Source: Streptomyces sp. JH34 (GTDB lineage: Bacteria > Actinomycetota > Actinomycetes > Streptomycetales > Streptomycetaceae). From it: a DNA stretch of 64,000 nt. Made by a program: the position numbers and the translations under genes. Below are positions 46,471 to 56,694 of this stretch, piece after piece. The notes under the pieces were generated by a model, which saw only the letters and a program-made list of their open reading frames with translations, did no database searches and was not told the origin of the DNA. How positions within the stretch are numbered: the first letter of the stretch is position 1; each line of letters begins with the position of its first letter. The DNA is taken from NCBI RefSeq assembly GCF_029428875.1, contig NZ_JAJSOO010000001.1:2976001-3040000 (forward strand). Reading direction: 5' to 3'.

Positions 46471-46516
46471 ACCGAGCAGGTCAGACGGGCTGCGAAGCCT
46501 GTCTGACCTGCTCGGT
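46471..46516 (-). terminator. Terminator after nusG
   Basis: A perfect 16-bp stem (46471-46486 with 46501-46516), loop 14 nt, followed in the minus direction by a T-rich stretch. It separates secE-nusG from rplKA. Confidence 0.9.
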
Positions 46517-46547
46517 AGGCATGTGTCCAGGAACGGGCGGAAAGCCG

Positions 46548-47426
46548 TCAGTTCTTCTGGATCTGGTCGAAGCTGAGCTCGACCGGGGTCTCGCGACCGA
46601 AGATCTCGACGAGGCCCTTGACCTTCTTCGAGTCGGCGTTGATCTCGTTGATCGTCGCCTGCAGGGTCGCGAACGGGCCGTCGGTGACGGTGACCGAGTC
46701 GCCCACCTCGAAGTCCAGGACCTGGACCTCGACCTTGCGGGCCGGAGCCGGCTTGCCCTCGGCCTCGGCCGCCTCGCGGGCCGCCTTCTCCTCGGCCTCG
46801 GGGGCGAGCATCTTGACGATCTCGTCCAGGGTCAGCGGGTACGGGTCGTAGGCGTTGCCCACGAAGCCGGTGACGCCGGGCGTGTTGCGGACAACACCCC
46901 AGGACTCGTTCGTCAGGTCCATGCGCACCAGGACGTATCCCGGGAGCTTGTTCTGACGGACGTTCTTCCGCTCACCGTTCTTGATCTGGACGATCTCTTC
47001 CTCGGGCACCTCGGCCTGGTAGATGAAGTCCTCGACGTTGAGCGAGACGGCGCGCTGCTCCAGGTTGGCCTTCACGCGCTTCTCGTAACCGGCGTACGTG
47101 TGGATGACGTACCACTCACCGGGAAGTCCGCGCAGCTCTTCGCGCAGGGCGGCGACGGCGTCGACGGGGGCGGCCGGCTCGGCCTCCTCGTCGGACTCCT
47201 CCTCGGCGGACTCGTCGTCCTCGGCGGGCTCGACGGCCTCGTCGTCCTCTTCGGACTCGGCACGCACGGCGTCCTGCTCGGCGGGCTCGCCCGCGGCGGC
47301 GTCAGCAGCGTCGACCTGGTCCGGGGCCACGGCATCCGCCGCCTCGACGATGTCGAGCTCGTCCTCGGCGGACTCGACGGCGCTCGCCGTGGGCTCGGCG
47401 TCGTCGTTCAGGTTCGGGTCAGACAC
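46548..47426 (-). CDS. nusG: Transcription termination/antitermination factor NusG
   Basis: NusG (292 aa) binds RNA polymerase and couples it to Rho or to S10. The first ~100 residues are a highly acidic, Ala-rich extension, usual in streptomycetes. The NGN domain begins near [20 protein letters not shown] and includes [20 protein letters not shown]. The KOW domain is [20 protein letters not shown]. It lies 74 nt after secE; a small hairpin (47471-47490) sits in the spacer. Confidence 0.98.
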   Translation of the reverse strand: MSDPNLNDDAEPTASAVESAEDELDIVEAADAVAPDQVDAADAAAGEPAEQDAVRAESEEDDEAVEPAEDDESAEEESDEEAEPAAPVDAVAALREELRGLPGEWYVIHTYAGYEKRVKANLEQRAVSLNVEDFIYQAEVPEEEIVQIKNGERKNVRQNKLPGYVLVRMDLTNESWGVVRNTPGVTGFVGNAYDPYPLTLDEIVKMLAPEAEEKAAREAAEAEGKPAPARKVEVQVLDFEVGDSVTVTDGPFATLQATINEINADSKKVKGLVEIFGRETPVELSFDQIQKN

Positions 47427-47500
47427 GATGGCTGCTTCTTCCTGGATACATATGGGTGGAACATGCGAAAGGGGCGCCGATGAGGCGCCCTCCGCGGGGA

Positions 47501-47788
47501 TCAGCCGAAGACGTACTTGATGACCCGCGCGAATCCGAAGTCAATCACGGTGACGAGACCGATCATCACGACCACGAACGCGATCACGACGGCCGTGTAG
47601 GTCGACAGCTGGCTACGCGTCGGCCAGACAACCTTGCGGAGCTCGGCGATGATCTGGCGGTAGAACAGCGCGAGACGGCCCAGAGGGCCCTTCTTTCCGC
47701 GCTTGCCGCCCTTCCGGGTCTTCTTCTTCGACTCGGGAGCTTCGTCCTCGGCATCAGGCATGTCGATGGAGCCCACGGCGTCCGTCAC
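47501..47788 (-). CDS. secE: Preprotein translocase subunit SecE
   Basis: SecE (95 aa) clamps SecY. The GTG at 47788 has AGGTGAG upstream and gives [20 protein letters not shown], the usual streptomycete N-terminus; upstream in-frame starts exist. A basic cytoplasmic region ([14 protein letters not shown]) precedes the conserved [13 protein letters not shown] and one membrane span. It follows tRNA-Trp, as in mycobacteria. Confidence 0.95.
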   Translation of the reverse strand: MTDAVGSIDMPDAEDEAPESKKKTRKGGKRGKKGPLGRLALFYRQIIAELRKVVWPTRSQLSTYTAVVIAFVVVMIGLVTVIDFGFARVIKYVFG

Positions 47789-47894
47789 GCTACTCACCTG
47801 ATTCCGGGTCATGGCCGTGCCGCGCCCGGTGGAGCCGCACGGCGGTGCATTGAAGTACGTACATGCGCACACATCCTGGCGAAGGAGTGTGTAG

Positions 47895-47967
47895 CAGGGC
47901 CGGAGGGACTTGAACCCCCAACCGCTGGTTTTGGAGACCAGTGCTCTACCAATTGAGCTACGACCCT
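47895..47967 (-). tRNA. tRNA-Trp (CCA)
   Basis: 73 nt. The acceptor AGGGTCG pairs with CGGCCCT, the D-arm is AGCTCAATTGGTAGAGC, the anticodon stem-loop is CTGGT-CTCCAAA-ACCAG (anticodon CCA), and the T-loop is GGTTCAAGTCC. The 3' CCA is not encoded. It is located upstream of secE. Confidence 0.96.
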
Positions 47968-48181
47968 TTGTGGTTTCCACCAACCTACCGCATCCTCCCC
48001 GGTGGGCCGGTTGGGAAAACGGTGTGGCTGATGAAGGCCAACGACAGGTGAGTGTACGTGCTCAGGGGCGCCGCGTCGAACAGACCACAACCGACCGGTC
48101 CTGTCCGGATGCTGTCCGAGTCCTGTCCGGTCCCTGAAACCCCTGTGCCGGGGGCTTTTCCGGTCTGCGAGCATGGGGGGC

Positions 48182-49408
48182 ATGAGCGCTGCAACTTCTC
48201 CGTCCGAGCGCCGGGTCTCGGCCCGCATCGGTGCGATCTCCGAGTCCGCCACCCTCGCCGTCGACGCCAAGGCGAAGGCCCTCAAGGCCGCCGGGCGTCC
48301 GGTGATCGGCTTCGGCGCCGGTGAGCCCGACTTCCCGACACCCGACTACATCGTGGACGCCGCGGTCGAGGCCTGCCGCAACCCGAAGTACCACCGCTAC
48401 ACCCCCGCCGGCGGGCTTCCCGAGCTCAAGGCCGCCATCGCGGAGAAGACGCTGCGCGACTCCGGCTACGAGGTCGACGCGTCCCAGATCCTGGTGACCA
48501 ACGGCGGCAAGCAGGCCATCTACGAGGCCTTCGCCGCGATCCTCGACCCGGGCGACGAGGTCATCGTCCCCGCGCCGTACTGGACCACCTACCCGGAGTC
48601 CATCCGTCTCGCCGGCGGTGTCCCGGTGGAGGTCGTCGCCGACGAGACCACCGGCTACCGGGTCTCGGTCGAGCAGCTGGAGGCCGCGCGCACCGAGCGC
48701 ACCAAGGTCGTCCTGTTCGTCTCCCCGTCGAACCCGACCGGCGCCGTGTACAACGAGGCCGACACCGAGGCCATCGGCCGCTGGGCCGTGGAGCACGGCC
48801 TGTGGGTCATGACCGACGAGATCTACGAGCACCTGGTCTACGGCGGGGCGGCCGCCGCCTCGCTCCCCGCGGTCGTGCCGGAGCTGCGCGACAAGTGCAT
48901 CGTGGTCAACGGCGTCGCCAAGACGTACGCCATGACCGGCTGGCGGGTCGGCTGGATCATCGGGCCCAAGGACGTGGTGAAGGCGGCGACCAACCTGCAG
49001 TCGCACGCCACCTCCAACGTCAGCAACGTCGCGCAGGTCGCCGCGCTGGCCGCCGTCTCCGGCCCCCTGGACGCGGTCGCCGAGATGCGGACCGCCTTCG
49101 ACCGCCGCCGCCGGACGATCGTGCGCATGCTCAACGAGATCGACGGCGTGCTCTGCCCCGAGCCCGAGGGCGCGTTCTACGCCTACCCGTCGGTGAAGGG
49201 CCTGCTCGGCAAGGAGATCCGCGGCAAGCGCCCGGCGGACTCCGTCGAGCTCGCGGCCCTCATCCTGGACGAGGCCGAGGTGGCCGTGGTCCCGGGCGAG
49301 GCGTTCGGCACCCCGGGTTACCTGCGGCTGTCCTACGCCCTGGGCGACGACGACCTCGTCGAGGGCGTCTCGCGGCTCCAGAAGCTGCTGGGCGAGGCCC
49401 GCGACTGA
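48182..49408 (+). CDS. aspC: Aspartate aminotransferase (class I PLP enzyme)
   Basis: 408 aa, transfers the amino group of aspartate to 2-oxoglutarate. The PLP lysine is in [16 protein letters not shown], with [11 protein letters not shown] and the C-terminal Arg region [14 protein letters not shown]. The start [20 protein letters not shown] is chosen; an ATG three codons earlier is possible. It is monocistronic, ended by the hairpin at 49429-49462. Related aminotransferases also act on prephenate, so specificity is inferred. Confidence 0.92.
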   Translation: MSAATSPSERRVSARIGAISESATLAVDAKAKALKAAGRPVIGFGAGEPDFPTPDYIVDAAVEACRNPKYHRYTPAGGLPELKAAIAEKTLRDSGYEVDASQILVTNGGKQAIYEAFAAILDPGDEVIVPAPYWTTYPESIRLAGGVPVEVVADETTGYRVSVEQLEAARTERTKVVLFVSPSNPTGAVYNEADTEAIGRWAVEHGLWVMTDEIYEHLVYGGAAAASLPAVVPELRDKCIVVNGVAKTYAMTGWRVGWIIGPKDVVKAATNLQSHATSNVSNVAQVAALAAVSGPLDAVAEMRTAFDRRRRTIVRMLNEIDGVLCPEPEGAFYAYPSVKGLLGKEIRGKRPADSVELAALILDEAEVAVVPGEAFGTPGYLRLSYALGDDDLVEGVSRLQKLLGEARD

Positions 49409-49428
49409 CGCGGAGCACCCGTGCTGTG

Positions 49429-49462
49429 AAGGTGACCCCCGGTTCCGCCCGGGGGTCACCTT
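49429..49462 (+). terminator. Terminator of aspC
   Basis: A perfect 14-bp stem (49429-49442 with 49449-49462) that runs into TTTTTG, 20 nt after the aspC stop. Confidence 0.92.
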
Positions 49463-49532
49463 TTTGTTCGAGGGGTAACTCACAGGGGGATCCAGCTACC
49501 GCCGCACCCCCTCGGTGCGGCAAGATCCTTCA

Positions 49533-50546
49533 ATGGAGCGTGACGTACGGCTGTTGCCAAAGGCCCATCTGCACCTGCACTTCACCGGGTCGATGCGGCC
49601 GACGACCCTGCTCGAACTCGCGGACAAGTACGGTGTTCGCCTCCCCGAGGCACTGACCGGCGGTGAGCCGCCCAAGCTGCGGGCCACTGACGAGCGCGGC
49701 TGGTTCCGCTTCCAGCGCCTCTACGACATCGCGCGGTCCTGTCTGCGCTCACCCGAGGACATCCAGCGCCTGGTGCGCGAGACGGCCATGGAGGACGTCG
49801 CGGACGGCTCCGGGTGGCTGGAGATCCAGGTCGACCCGACCTCGTACGCCCCGCTGCTCGGCGGGCTGATCCCGGCGATCGAGATCATCCTGGACGCCGT
49901 GGACCGTGCGGCACGGGAGACCGGGCTGGGGATCCGGGTGGTCATCGCCGCGAACCGGATGAAGCATCCGCTGGACGCCCGGACGCTGGCCAGGCTCGCC
50001 GTGCGGTACGCGGACCGGGGCGTCATCGGCTTCGGGCTCTCCAACGACGAGCGCCGCGGGATGGCCCGTGACTTCGACCGGGCCTTCGCCATCGCCCGCG
50101 AGGGCGGCCTGATCGCCGCCCCGCACGGCGGTGAGCTGTCCGGCCCCTCCAGCGTCCGGGACTGCCTGGACGACCTCGACGCGGCCCGGATCGGGCACGG
50201 CGTCCGGGCGGCCGAGGACCCCCGGTTGCTGCGCACGCTCGCGGAGCGGGGGGTGACCTGCGAGGTCTGCCCGGCCTCCAACGTGGCACTGGGCGTCTAC
50301 GAGAAGCCCACCGATGTACCCCTGCGCACTCTGTTCGACGCCGGGGTACCGATGGCGCTGGGCGCGGACGACCCGCTGCTCTTCGGCTCGCGGCTGGCCG
50401 CGCAGTACGACCTCGTGCGCCGGCACCACGGCTTCACCGACGAGGAACTGGCCGAGCTGGCCCGGCAGTCCGTGCGGGGGTCGGTGGCACCCGTCGAGGT
50501 GCGCGAGAAGCTGCTCGGCGGGATCGACGCGTGGCTGGCCGGCTGA
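49533..50546 (+). CDS. Adenosine deaminase family protein
   Basis: 337 aa, hydrolytic deamination of adenosine or a related purine. Zinc-site motifs: KAHLHLHFTG at the N-terminus, APHGGELSGP, RIGHGVRA and ALGADDPLLF. The ATG at 49533 is 6 nt after a CAAGAT box, so the mRNA may be leaderless. Family members can prefer adenine or modified purines, so the substrate is not certain. Confidence 0.88.
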   Translation: MERDVRLLPKAHLHLHFTGSMRPTTLLELADKYGVRLPEALTGGEPPKLRATDERGWFRFQRLYDIARSCLRSPEDIQRLVRETAMEDVADGSGWLEIQVDPTSYAPLLGGLIPAIEIILDAVDRAARETGLGIRVVIAANRMKHPLDARTLARLAVRYADRGVIGFGLSNDERRGMARDFDRAFAIAREGGLIAAPHGGELSGPSSVRDCLDDLDAARIGHGVRAAEDPRLLRTLAERGVTCEVCPASNVALGVYEKPTDVPLRTLFDAGVPMALGADDPLLFGSRLAAQYDLVRRHHGFTDEELAELARQSVRGSVAPVEVREKLLGGIDAWLAG

Positions 50547-50923
50547 CGCCTGCCGGCAGGGTGCGCGCGAGCGACTCGGCGAGGTCGTCCGGCGGCTTCC
50601 CGGCACCGCGGGTCTCGGAGGCGGAGACACCTACACAGCGGCGGGGCTGCCGCGCAGGCGCCGGCCCGGGCGTCCACGGCCCGCACGATGCTCGGCTCGC
50701 AGACGAGGGGTCGGCCAGGAGATCGTGCGGCAGGCGTCCGCGGCGGCGCACGAGGTGACGGCGGCGGGTCCGCGATCCCTCCCGCCTTCCGTCCTCAAGG
50801 CGGTGTACGCCGATCTGACGCGCATGGAGGCCGCGCGTCGGTACGGCCGCCGAAGCTGACGAACGGCCCTCGGCCGGGGACGTACCGCACGGTCGTGGGC
50901 GTCGCCCACTGACGCCGGCACCT
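50547..50923. other. add-murB convergent region
   Basis: About 380 nt with open frames on both strands, but no start signal, domain or RNA I can support. One plus-strand frame ends with PPSVLKAVYADLTRMEAARR and stops at 50859, which might be a decayed gene end. Confidence 0.4.
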
Positions 50924-51979
<1,056 letters not shown>

Positions 51980-52034
51980 GGGGACAAGAGTACGGTCCGT
52001 GGCCGTGCCGCCCCAGCGGGGCCACCGAGCGCGC

Positions 52035-52067
52035 GGAGGGGCGCCCTCCTCGGGAGGGCGCCCCTCC
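52035..52067 (-). terminator. Terminator after hadB
   Basis: A perfect 15-bp stem (52035-52049 with 52053-52067) and 3-nt loop, 23 nt after the hadB stop. Confidence 0.82.
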
Positions 52068-52090
52068 GGCCCGGCAGAGGCGGCCGTACG

Positions 52091-52519
52091 TCAGGCCAGG
52101 CGGACGACGGCGCGGGACAGGCCCAGCACCTTCTTGTCGTCGCTCGTCACCGTCAGGTCGACCCGCACGAGGTTGTCGTCCAGCTTCGCCGCGACCTTGC
52201 CGCTGACCTCGATCAGGGCCCCGGTGTCGTCGTTGGGCACGACCACCGGCTTGGTGAAGCGGACGCCGTACTCGACGACCGCGCCCGGGTCGCCGGTCCA
52301 GTCCGTGACCACCCTGATCGCCTCGGCCATGGTGAACATGCCGTGCGCGATCACGTCCGGCAGACCGACCTCGCGCGCGAACTTCTCGTTCCAGTGGATC
52401 GGGTTGAAGTCTCCGGAGGCGCCCGCGTACTGCACCAGGGTCGCCCGCGTCACCGGGAACGACCGCGCCGGCAGTTCCGTACCGACCTCGACCGCTCCGT
52501 ATGCGATGGTCGCCGTCAT
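52091..52519 (-). CDS. hadB: MaoC-type dehydratase subunit (HadB-like)
   Basis: 142 aa, hot-dog fold. The hydratase motif GDFNPIHWNEKFAREVGLPD, followed by VIAHGMFTM, carries the catalytic Asp and His. Its ATG overlaps the hadA stop (ATGA). With HadA it should form a heterodimer that dehydrates 3-hydroxyacyl-ACP, as described in mycobacterial fatty-acid synthase II; the substrate in a streptomycete is inferred. Confidence 0.85.
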   Translation of the reverse strand: MTATIAYGAVEVGTELPARSFPVTRATLVQYAGASGDFNPIHWNEKFAREVGLPDVIAHGMFTMAEAIRVVTDWTGDPGAVVEYGVRFTKPVVVPNDDTGALIEVSGKVAAKLDDNLVRVDLTVTSDDKKVLGLSRAVVRLA

Positions 52520-52971
52520 GACGCCTCCTCGGCGGCACGCGCCACCAGCTTGGTCCACGCGGTCACGACGTGCTCACCGGACTCGTCGTGCACCTCACCG
52601 CGGATGTCCACGATGTCGTTGCCCGCCATCGACTTGACGCCCTCGATGGTCGAGGTGACCGTCAGCCGGTCCCCCGCCCGCACGGGACGCACATGGGCGA
52701 ACTTCTGGTCGCCGTGCACCACACGGCTGTAGTCCAGCCCCAGCTGCGGGTCCTGGATCACCTGGCCCGCCGCCCTGAAAGTGATCGAGAACACGAACGT
52801 GGGCGGAGCGATCACGTCCGGGTGTCCCAGAGCCTTGGCGGCTTCCGGATCGGTGTAGGCGGGGTTGGTGTCACCCACCGCCTCCGCGAACTCCCGGATC
52901 TTCTCCCGGCCGACCTCGTACGCCGGGGTGGGCGGATAGGTCCGCCCCACGAAGGACTGGTCGAGCGCCAT
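52516..52971 (-). CDS. hadA: MaoC-type dehydratase partner subunit (HadA-like, UPF0336)
   Basis: 151 aa beginning MALDQSFVGRTYPPTPAYEV. It has the hot-dog fold of the family with GDTNPAYTDPEAAKALGHPD, lacking the catalytic His of the partner, so it is the structural or substrate-binding half of the pair. It lies between rpmG and hadB, the same order as in mycobacteria. Confidence 0.85.
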   Translation of the reverse strand: MALDQSFVGRTYPPTPAYEVGREKIREFAEAVGDTNPAYTDPEAAKALGHPDVIAPPTFVFSITFRAAGQVIQDPQLGLDYSRVVHGDQKFAHVRPVRAGDRLTVTSTIEGVKSMAGNDIVDIRGEVHDESGEHVVTAWTKLVARAAEEAS

Positions 52972-53039
52972 GAGCCCGGTACCTCCTGGTGAAATGTCGA
53001 ATAGGCCGAAGAACAGCCCTAGCCACCACATAAAACGAC

Positions 53040-53070
53040 ACGAGGCCGCCCCCAGTGGGGACGGCCTCGT
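53040..53070 (-). terminator. Hairpin after rpmG
   Basis: A 9-bp stem (53040-53048 with 53062-53070), extended by a CCCC/GGGG inner helix and followed in the minus direction by GTCGTTTTATG, 14 nt after the rpmG stop. It may act as a terminator or attenuator before hadA. Confidence 0.7.
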
Positions 53071-53083
53071 GTACGAGCCTGTT

Positions 53084-53248
53084 TCAGCGCGTTTCGCGGT
53101 GCGCGGTGTGCGAGTTGCAGCGCGGGCAGTGCTTCTTCATCTCAAGACGGTCCGGGTTGTTACGCCGGTTCTTCTTGGTGATGTAGTTCCGCTCCTTGCA
53201 CTCCACGCAGGCCAGCGTGATCTTCGGGCGGACGTCGGTGGCAGCCAC
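53084..53248 (-). CDS. rpmG: 50S ribosomal protein L33 (zinc-binding type)
   Basis: 54 aa starting with GTG (AAGGAG upstream), [20 protein letters not shown] onward. Zinc ligands CVEC and CPRC show it is the C+ form. It precedes hadA. Confidence 0.95.
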
Positions 53249-53337
53249 GTGAGTGCTCCTTGGACGGACGGATGGACGGATGAACGCATAAAAGAGTAGC
53301 CGATCGAAGGACCGACCCAACAATCGGCTACCGTTAG

Positions 53338-53410
53338 TAGCGGTGACCGGACTTGAACCGGTGACACAGCGATTATGAGCCGCTTGCTCTACCGACTGAG
53401 CTACACCGCT
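53338..53410 (-). tRNA. tRNA-Met (CAT), elongator type
   Basis: 73 nt. The acceptor AGCGGTG pairs with CACCGCT. The anticodon stem-loop is AGCGG-CTCATAA-TCGCT, anticodon CAT. The first base pair is normal, unlike initiator tRNA, and the stem lacks the three G-C pairs of initiators. CCA not encoded. Confidence 0.94.
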
Positions 53411-53455
53411 TTGATGCCGAGATCCCCCGCCGAAGCGGGTTCACCCGATCACCAG

Positions 53456-53528
53456 AGCCCCAATGCGGAATCGAACCGCAGACCTTCTCCTTACCATGGA
53501 GACGCTCTACCGACTGAGCTATTGGGGC
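53456..53528 (-). tRNA. tRNA-Thr (GGT)
   Basis: 73 nt. The acceptor GCCCCAA pairs with TTGGGGC, the anticodon stem-loop is TCTCC-ATGGTAA-GGAGA (anticodon GGT) and the discriminator is U. It lies 45 nt upstream of tRNA-Met and is probably co-transcribed with tRNA-Met and rpmG. Confidence 0.95.
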
Positions 53529-53824
53529 GAGCGAGGAAGACATTACACGGTCTGTCGCCGATCGCCCAAATCCGTTTCCGCCGCCCACACCGGGACCACT
53601 CCCGCCTCCGCGCGACCCCTGCGGGCGCCCCCCTGATCAGGCCCTTGATCAGCCCGTACGCCGACTCCGCGGGCCGTCCCACGGGCCTCCGCCGCACCTC
53701 TGCCCGCACCTGCCTCGCAAGGCCACATTCGTACGACTAATTCGGCCTTCCCAGGAGCGTGCCGGGCCCACGCCTAGGCTCGGCGCACTCTGCGTGATCT
53801 TGCTCGTCCCCCAGGAGCGGCGCG

Positions 53825-55048
53825 ATGCCCGAAAACACCGGTGACGCCTCCGCGCTCCTCCTCGGCGGGGCACGACTGGCGGACGGCCGCGTCGTCGACG
53901 TGCGGATCGGTGGGGCCCGCATCGAGGCGGTCGGGGCCGCAGGCAGCCTGACGGTCGAGGGGACCCGCCTGGACCTGCGCGGCCACCTCCTGCTGCCCGC
54001 TCCCGCCGAACCCCACGCCCACGCCGACACGGCGCTCACGAGCGCCGCGGAGGGCCCGCCGCCCCACCGGCCCGTGGACGTCCGGCGCCGCGCCACCGAG
54101 GCCGCGCTGCTGCAGCTCGGCCACGGGGCCACCGCACTGCGCGCCCACGTGCGGGTCGGCGGCGTCAAGGGCCTCGGCGCCCTGGAAGGGGTCCTGGCCG
54201 CCGGCCGTTCCCTGCGCGGACTCACCGAGCTGACCGCGGTGGCCGTCCCCCGGCTCCTCACCGGCGTCGCGGGCGCGGACGGTCTCGCCGCGCTCCGGGA
54301 CGCCGTCGACATGGGTGCGGGTGTGATCGGAGGCCGTCCCGACATCGACCCCGACCCGGCCGGCCACGCCGACGCCGTGCTCGCACTCGCCGCCGACCGG
54401 GGCCGCCCCGTCGACCTGCACACGGACGGCGGCGACCCGGCCCTCCTCGCCCGGCTGGCCGCCATGGCCGGAGGCTTCCGCCCCGGCGTCTGTCTCGGCC
54501 CCTGTGCGGGCCTCTCACGGCTTCCCGGCGACGAGGCGGCCCGCACCGCCGACCGGCTCGCCGCCGCCGCCGTGACCGTCGTCTGCCTCCCCCAGGGCGG
54601 CTGCTCCTGCGCCGGGCTCCGCGGAATCCCGCCGGTGGGACTGCTGCGCGCCGCCGGGGTACGGGTGGCGGCGGGCAGCGGGGCCCTGCGCGACACCTCC
54701 AACCCGGTCGGGCGGGGGGACCCCCTGGAGGCGGCGTACCTGCTGGCCTCGCAGGACGGCCTCGCCCCCGAGAGCGCCTACGACGCCGTCTCGGGAGCCG
54801 CCAGGGCGGCCCTGGGACTGCCGGGGGTGCGCGTCGAGGCCGGTTTCCCCGCAGAGCTGCTCGCCGTACGCGGGGACGGTCTGGCCGGGGCTCTCTCCCT
54901 CGCCTACAGCAGGATCGTGGTGCACCGCGGACGCGTGGTGGCGCGGACCAGCGCCGTACGCGAGTACCTCGACTCCGGGGCCGCGGCGGCGGCCCTCGAC
55001 CTCCCGCGCCAGGGACGGGCCGATTCCGGTTACGGCGGCGGGCCTTGA
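53825..55048 (+). CDS. Amidohydrolase-fold protein of the cytosine-deaminase group, catalytic residues degenerate
   Basis: 407 aa. The N-terminus PAPAEPHAHADTAL keeps HxH (His64, His66). Later sites are altered: VDLHTDGGD keeps His199 but has Gly202 where the family has the catalytic Glu, the expected SH-motif near 222-231 reads VCLGPCAGLS without a His, and the expected Asp of the GSDNVRD motif is Gly286 (GSGALRD). The GRGDPLE motif remains. It may be a non-catalytic paralogue or have a changed mechanism. Confidence 0.75.
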   Translation: MPENTGDASALLLGGARLADGRVVDVRIGGARIEAVGAAGSLTVEGTRLDLRGHLLLPAPAEPHAHADTALTSAAEGPPPHRPVDVRRRATEAALLQLGHGATALRAHVRVGGVKGLGALEGVLAAGRSLRGLTELTAVAVPRLLTGVAGADGLAALRDAVDMGAGVIGGRPDIDPDPAGHADAVLALAADRGRPVDLHTDGGDPALLARLAAMAGGFRPGVCLGPCAGLSRLPGDEAARTADRLAAAAVTVVCLPQGGCSCAGLRGIPPVGLLRAAGVRVAAGSGALRDTSNPVGRGDPLEAAYLLASQDGLAPESAYDAVSGAARAALGLPGVRVEAGFPAELLAVRGDGLAGALSLAYSRIVVHRGRVVARTSAVREYLDSGAAAAALDLPRQGRADSGYGGGP

Positions 55049-55075
55049 GCGCGAGCGGCCCATGCGGCGTACGGT
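55045..55075 (+). promoter_or_regulatory. Predicted promoter of the NAD(P)-binding protein gene
   Basis: -35 TTGAGC (55045-55050), a 19-nt spacer, -10 TACGGT (55070-55075). The ATG is 7 nt after the -10, so the mRNA is probably leaderless. Confidence 0.45.
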
Positions 55076-55082
55076 CGAAGGC

Positions 55083-55739
55083 ATGCGCATTGTCATTGCA
55101 GGTGGACATGGTCAGATCGCGCTGCGGCTCGAGCGGCTGCTCGCCGCGCGCGGTGACGAGGCGGTGGGCGTCATCCGCAACCCGCAGCAGGGCGAGGACC
55201 TGAGGGCGGCGGGCGCCGAGCCCGTCGTGCTCGACCTCGAATCGGCGTCCGTCGAGGAGACGGCGGAGGTGCTGCGCGGGGCCGATGCCGTGGTCTTCGC
55301 GGCCGGAGCGGGCCCGAACAGCGGCTCGGCCCGCAAGGACACGGTGGACCGGGGAGCGGCCGTGCTCTTCGCGGACGCGGCGGAACGGGCGGGAGTGCGA
55401 CGCTACGTCGTGGTGTCCTCCATGGGCGCCGACCCGGACAACCGGGGTGACGAGGTCTTCGACGTCTACCAGCGGGCGAAGGGCGAGGCGGACGCGTACG
55501 TCCAGTCCAGGAGCGCCCTGGACTGGACGATCCTGCGCCCAGGGATGCTGACGAACGACGCGGGCACCGGCCAGATCCTGCTCGCCGCCTCGACGGGCCG
55601 CGGCCCGGTCCCCCGGGACGATGTGGCGGCGGTGCTGGTGGAGCTGCTGGACACCCCTGCGACGGCGGGTCTCACGCTGGAGTTGATCAGCGGGAACAAA
55701 CCGGTGACGGTCGCGGTGAAGGACATCGCGGGCAACTGA
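55083..55739 (+). CDS. NAD(P)-binding SDR-like protein
   Basis: 218 aa, atypical short-chain dehydrogenase fold (NmrA/YwnB-like). The nucleotide-binding motif is RIVIAGGHGQIA at the N-terminus, followed by VVFAAGAGPNSG and LDWTILRPGML. Start at the second Met of the open frame, which directly precedes the Rossmann motif. Substrate unknown. Confidence 0.85.
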   Translation: MRIVIAGGHGQIALRLERLLAARGDEAVGVIRNPQQGEDLRAAGAEPVVLDLESASVEETAEVLRGADAVVFAAGAGPNSGSARKDTVDRGAAVLFADAAERAGVRRYVVVSSMGADPDNRGDEVFDVYQRAKGEADAYVQSRSALDWTILRPGMLTNDAGTGQILLAASTGRGPVPRDDVAAVLVELLDTPATAGLTLELISGNKPVTVAVKDIAGN

Positions 55740-55939
55740 GCGCGGTGGTCCGGGCCGAGGCGGCCGGCCCGCCGACGCGGCGGCCGCCCGGGGGTGCGGT
55801 TTTCCTCAGGTCTCACCTGCGGAGAGCCGCACCGGACCGGACGGGCATCCGCATACCGCCGCTGAGCTGCGGTTTCTAACGTGGAGGGCGATCGGGGCAC
55901 ACGCCCCGGGACGATGCCCCTGCCACTTGGAGACTTCTC

Positions 55940-56602
55940 ATGCATCTCACGTACGCGGCCCCGCTCCAGGAACCGGCGGGCGGCATCGCGGGCTGGGCGG
56001 CCGGACTCGTAGAGGCCATGGGCGGCCCCGGAGCCGGCCTGGCCATCGCGCTGGAGAACCTCTTCCCTCCGCTGCCGAGCGAAGTGATCCTGCCGCTGAC
56101 CGGGTTCGCCGCCGGGCAGGGGGTCATCAGCCTGGCTTCCGCCCTCTTCTGGACGACTCTCGGCTCTGTCACGGGTGCCGTGGTCCTGTACTGGATCGGC
56201 ATGGTCTTCGGCCGCGAACGCATGCACACCCTCTGGGGGAAGCTGCCGCTGGTGAAGGCCTCCGACCTGGTGCGCACGGAGGAGTGGTTCACGAAGCACG
56301 GCACCAAGGCGGTCCTCCTCGGCCGCATGGTGCCGATCTTCCGCAGCCTCGTCTCCGTCCCCGCCGGGGTCGAGCGCATGCCGCTGCACCTCTTCGCCGT
56401 ACTGACCACGCTGGGCAGCCTGATCTGGAACTCCGTACTGGTGCTGGCCGGTTACTGGCTGGGCGACCGGTGGGAGTCGGTGGAGACCTACGTGGGGTTC
56501 GCCTCCAAGGCCGTTCTGGTCGCGGTGGTCGCGGCCGTCGCGACGTTCGTGGTCCTGCGTCTGCGAGGCGCCGACCACGCCCAGCACCGCCGTAGTTCAT
56601 GA
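55940..56602 (+). CDS. DedA family membrane protein
   Basis: 220 aa with about five hydrophobic spans. DedA motifs: ENLFPPLPSEVILPLTGFAA near the N-terminus, GRMVPIFRSLVSVPAGVERM and a C-terminal span. DedA proteins are implicated in lipid flipping and membrane homeostasis. The promoter is not clear. Confidence 0.88.
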   Translation: MHLTYAAPLQEPAGGIAGWAAGLVEAMGGPGAGLAIALENLFPPLPSEVILPLTGFAAGQGVISLASALFWTTLGSVTGAVVLYWIGMVFGRERMHTLWGKLPLVKASDLVRTEEWFTKHGTKAVLLGRMVPIFRSLVSVPAGVERMPLHLFAVLTTLGSLIWNSVLVLAGYWLGDRWESVETYVGFASKAVLVAVVAAVATFVVLRLRGADHAQHRRSS

Positions 56603-56657
56603 CCTGCCCCGGGCGACCACGGGCCACGGCGCGGCCTTCGCACCCCTCCGGACGATC

Positions 56658-56686
56658 TTGCTGCGGTCTCACGGCCGTACTAGGCT
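56658..56686 (+). promoter_or_regulatory. Predicted promoter of the histidine kinase gene (leaderless)
   Basis: -35 TTGCTG (56658-56663), a 17-nt spacer, -10 TAGGCT (56681-56686), then an 8-nt gap to a GTG start at 56695, the geometry of a leaderless mRNA. Confidence 0.55.
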
Positions 56687-56694
56687 CCGCCGTC

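Noticed and set aside
46548..47426. NusG N-terminal acidic extension as an abnormal fusion
   Set aside because: The extension is a regular feature of streptomycete NusG and is not a new domain.
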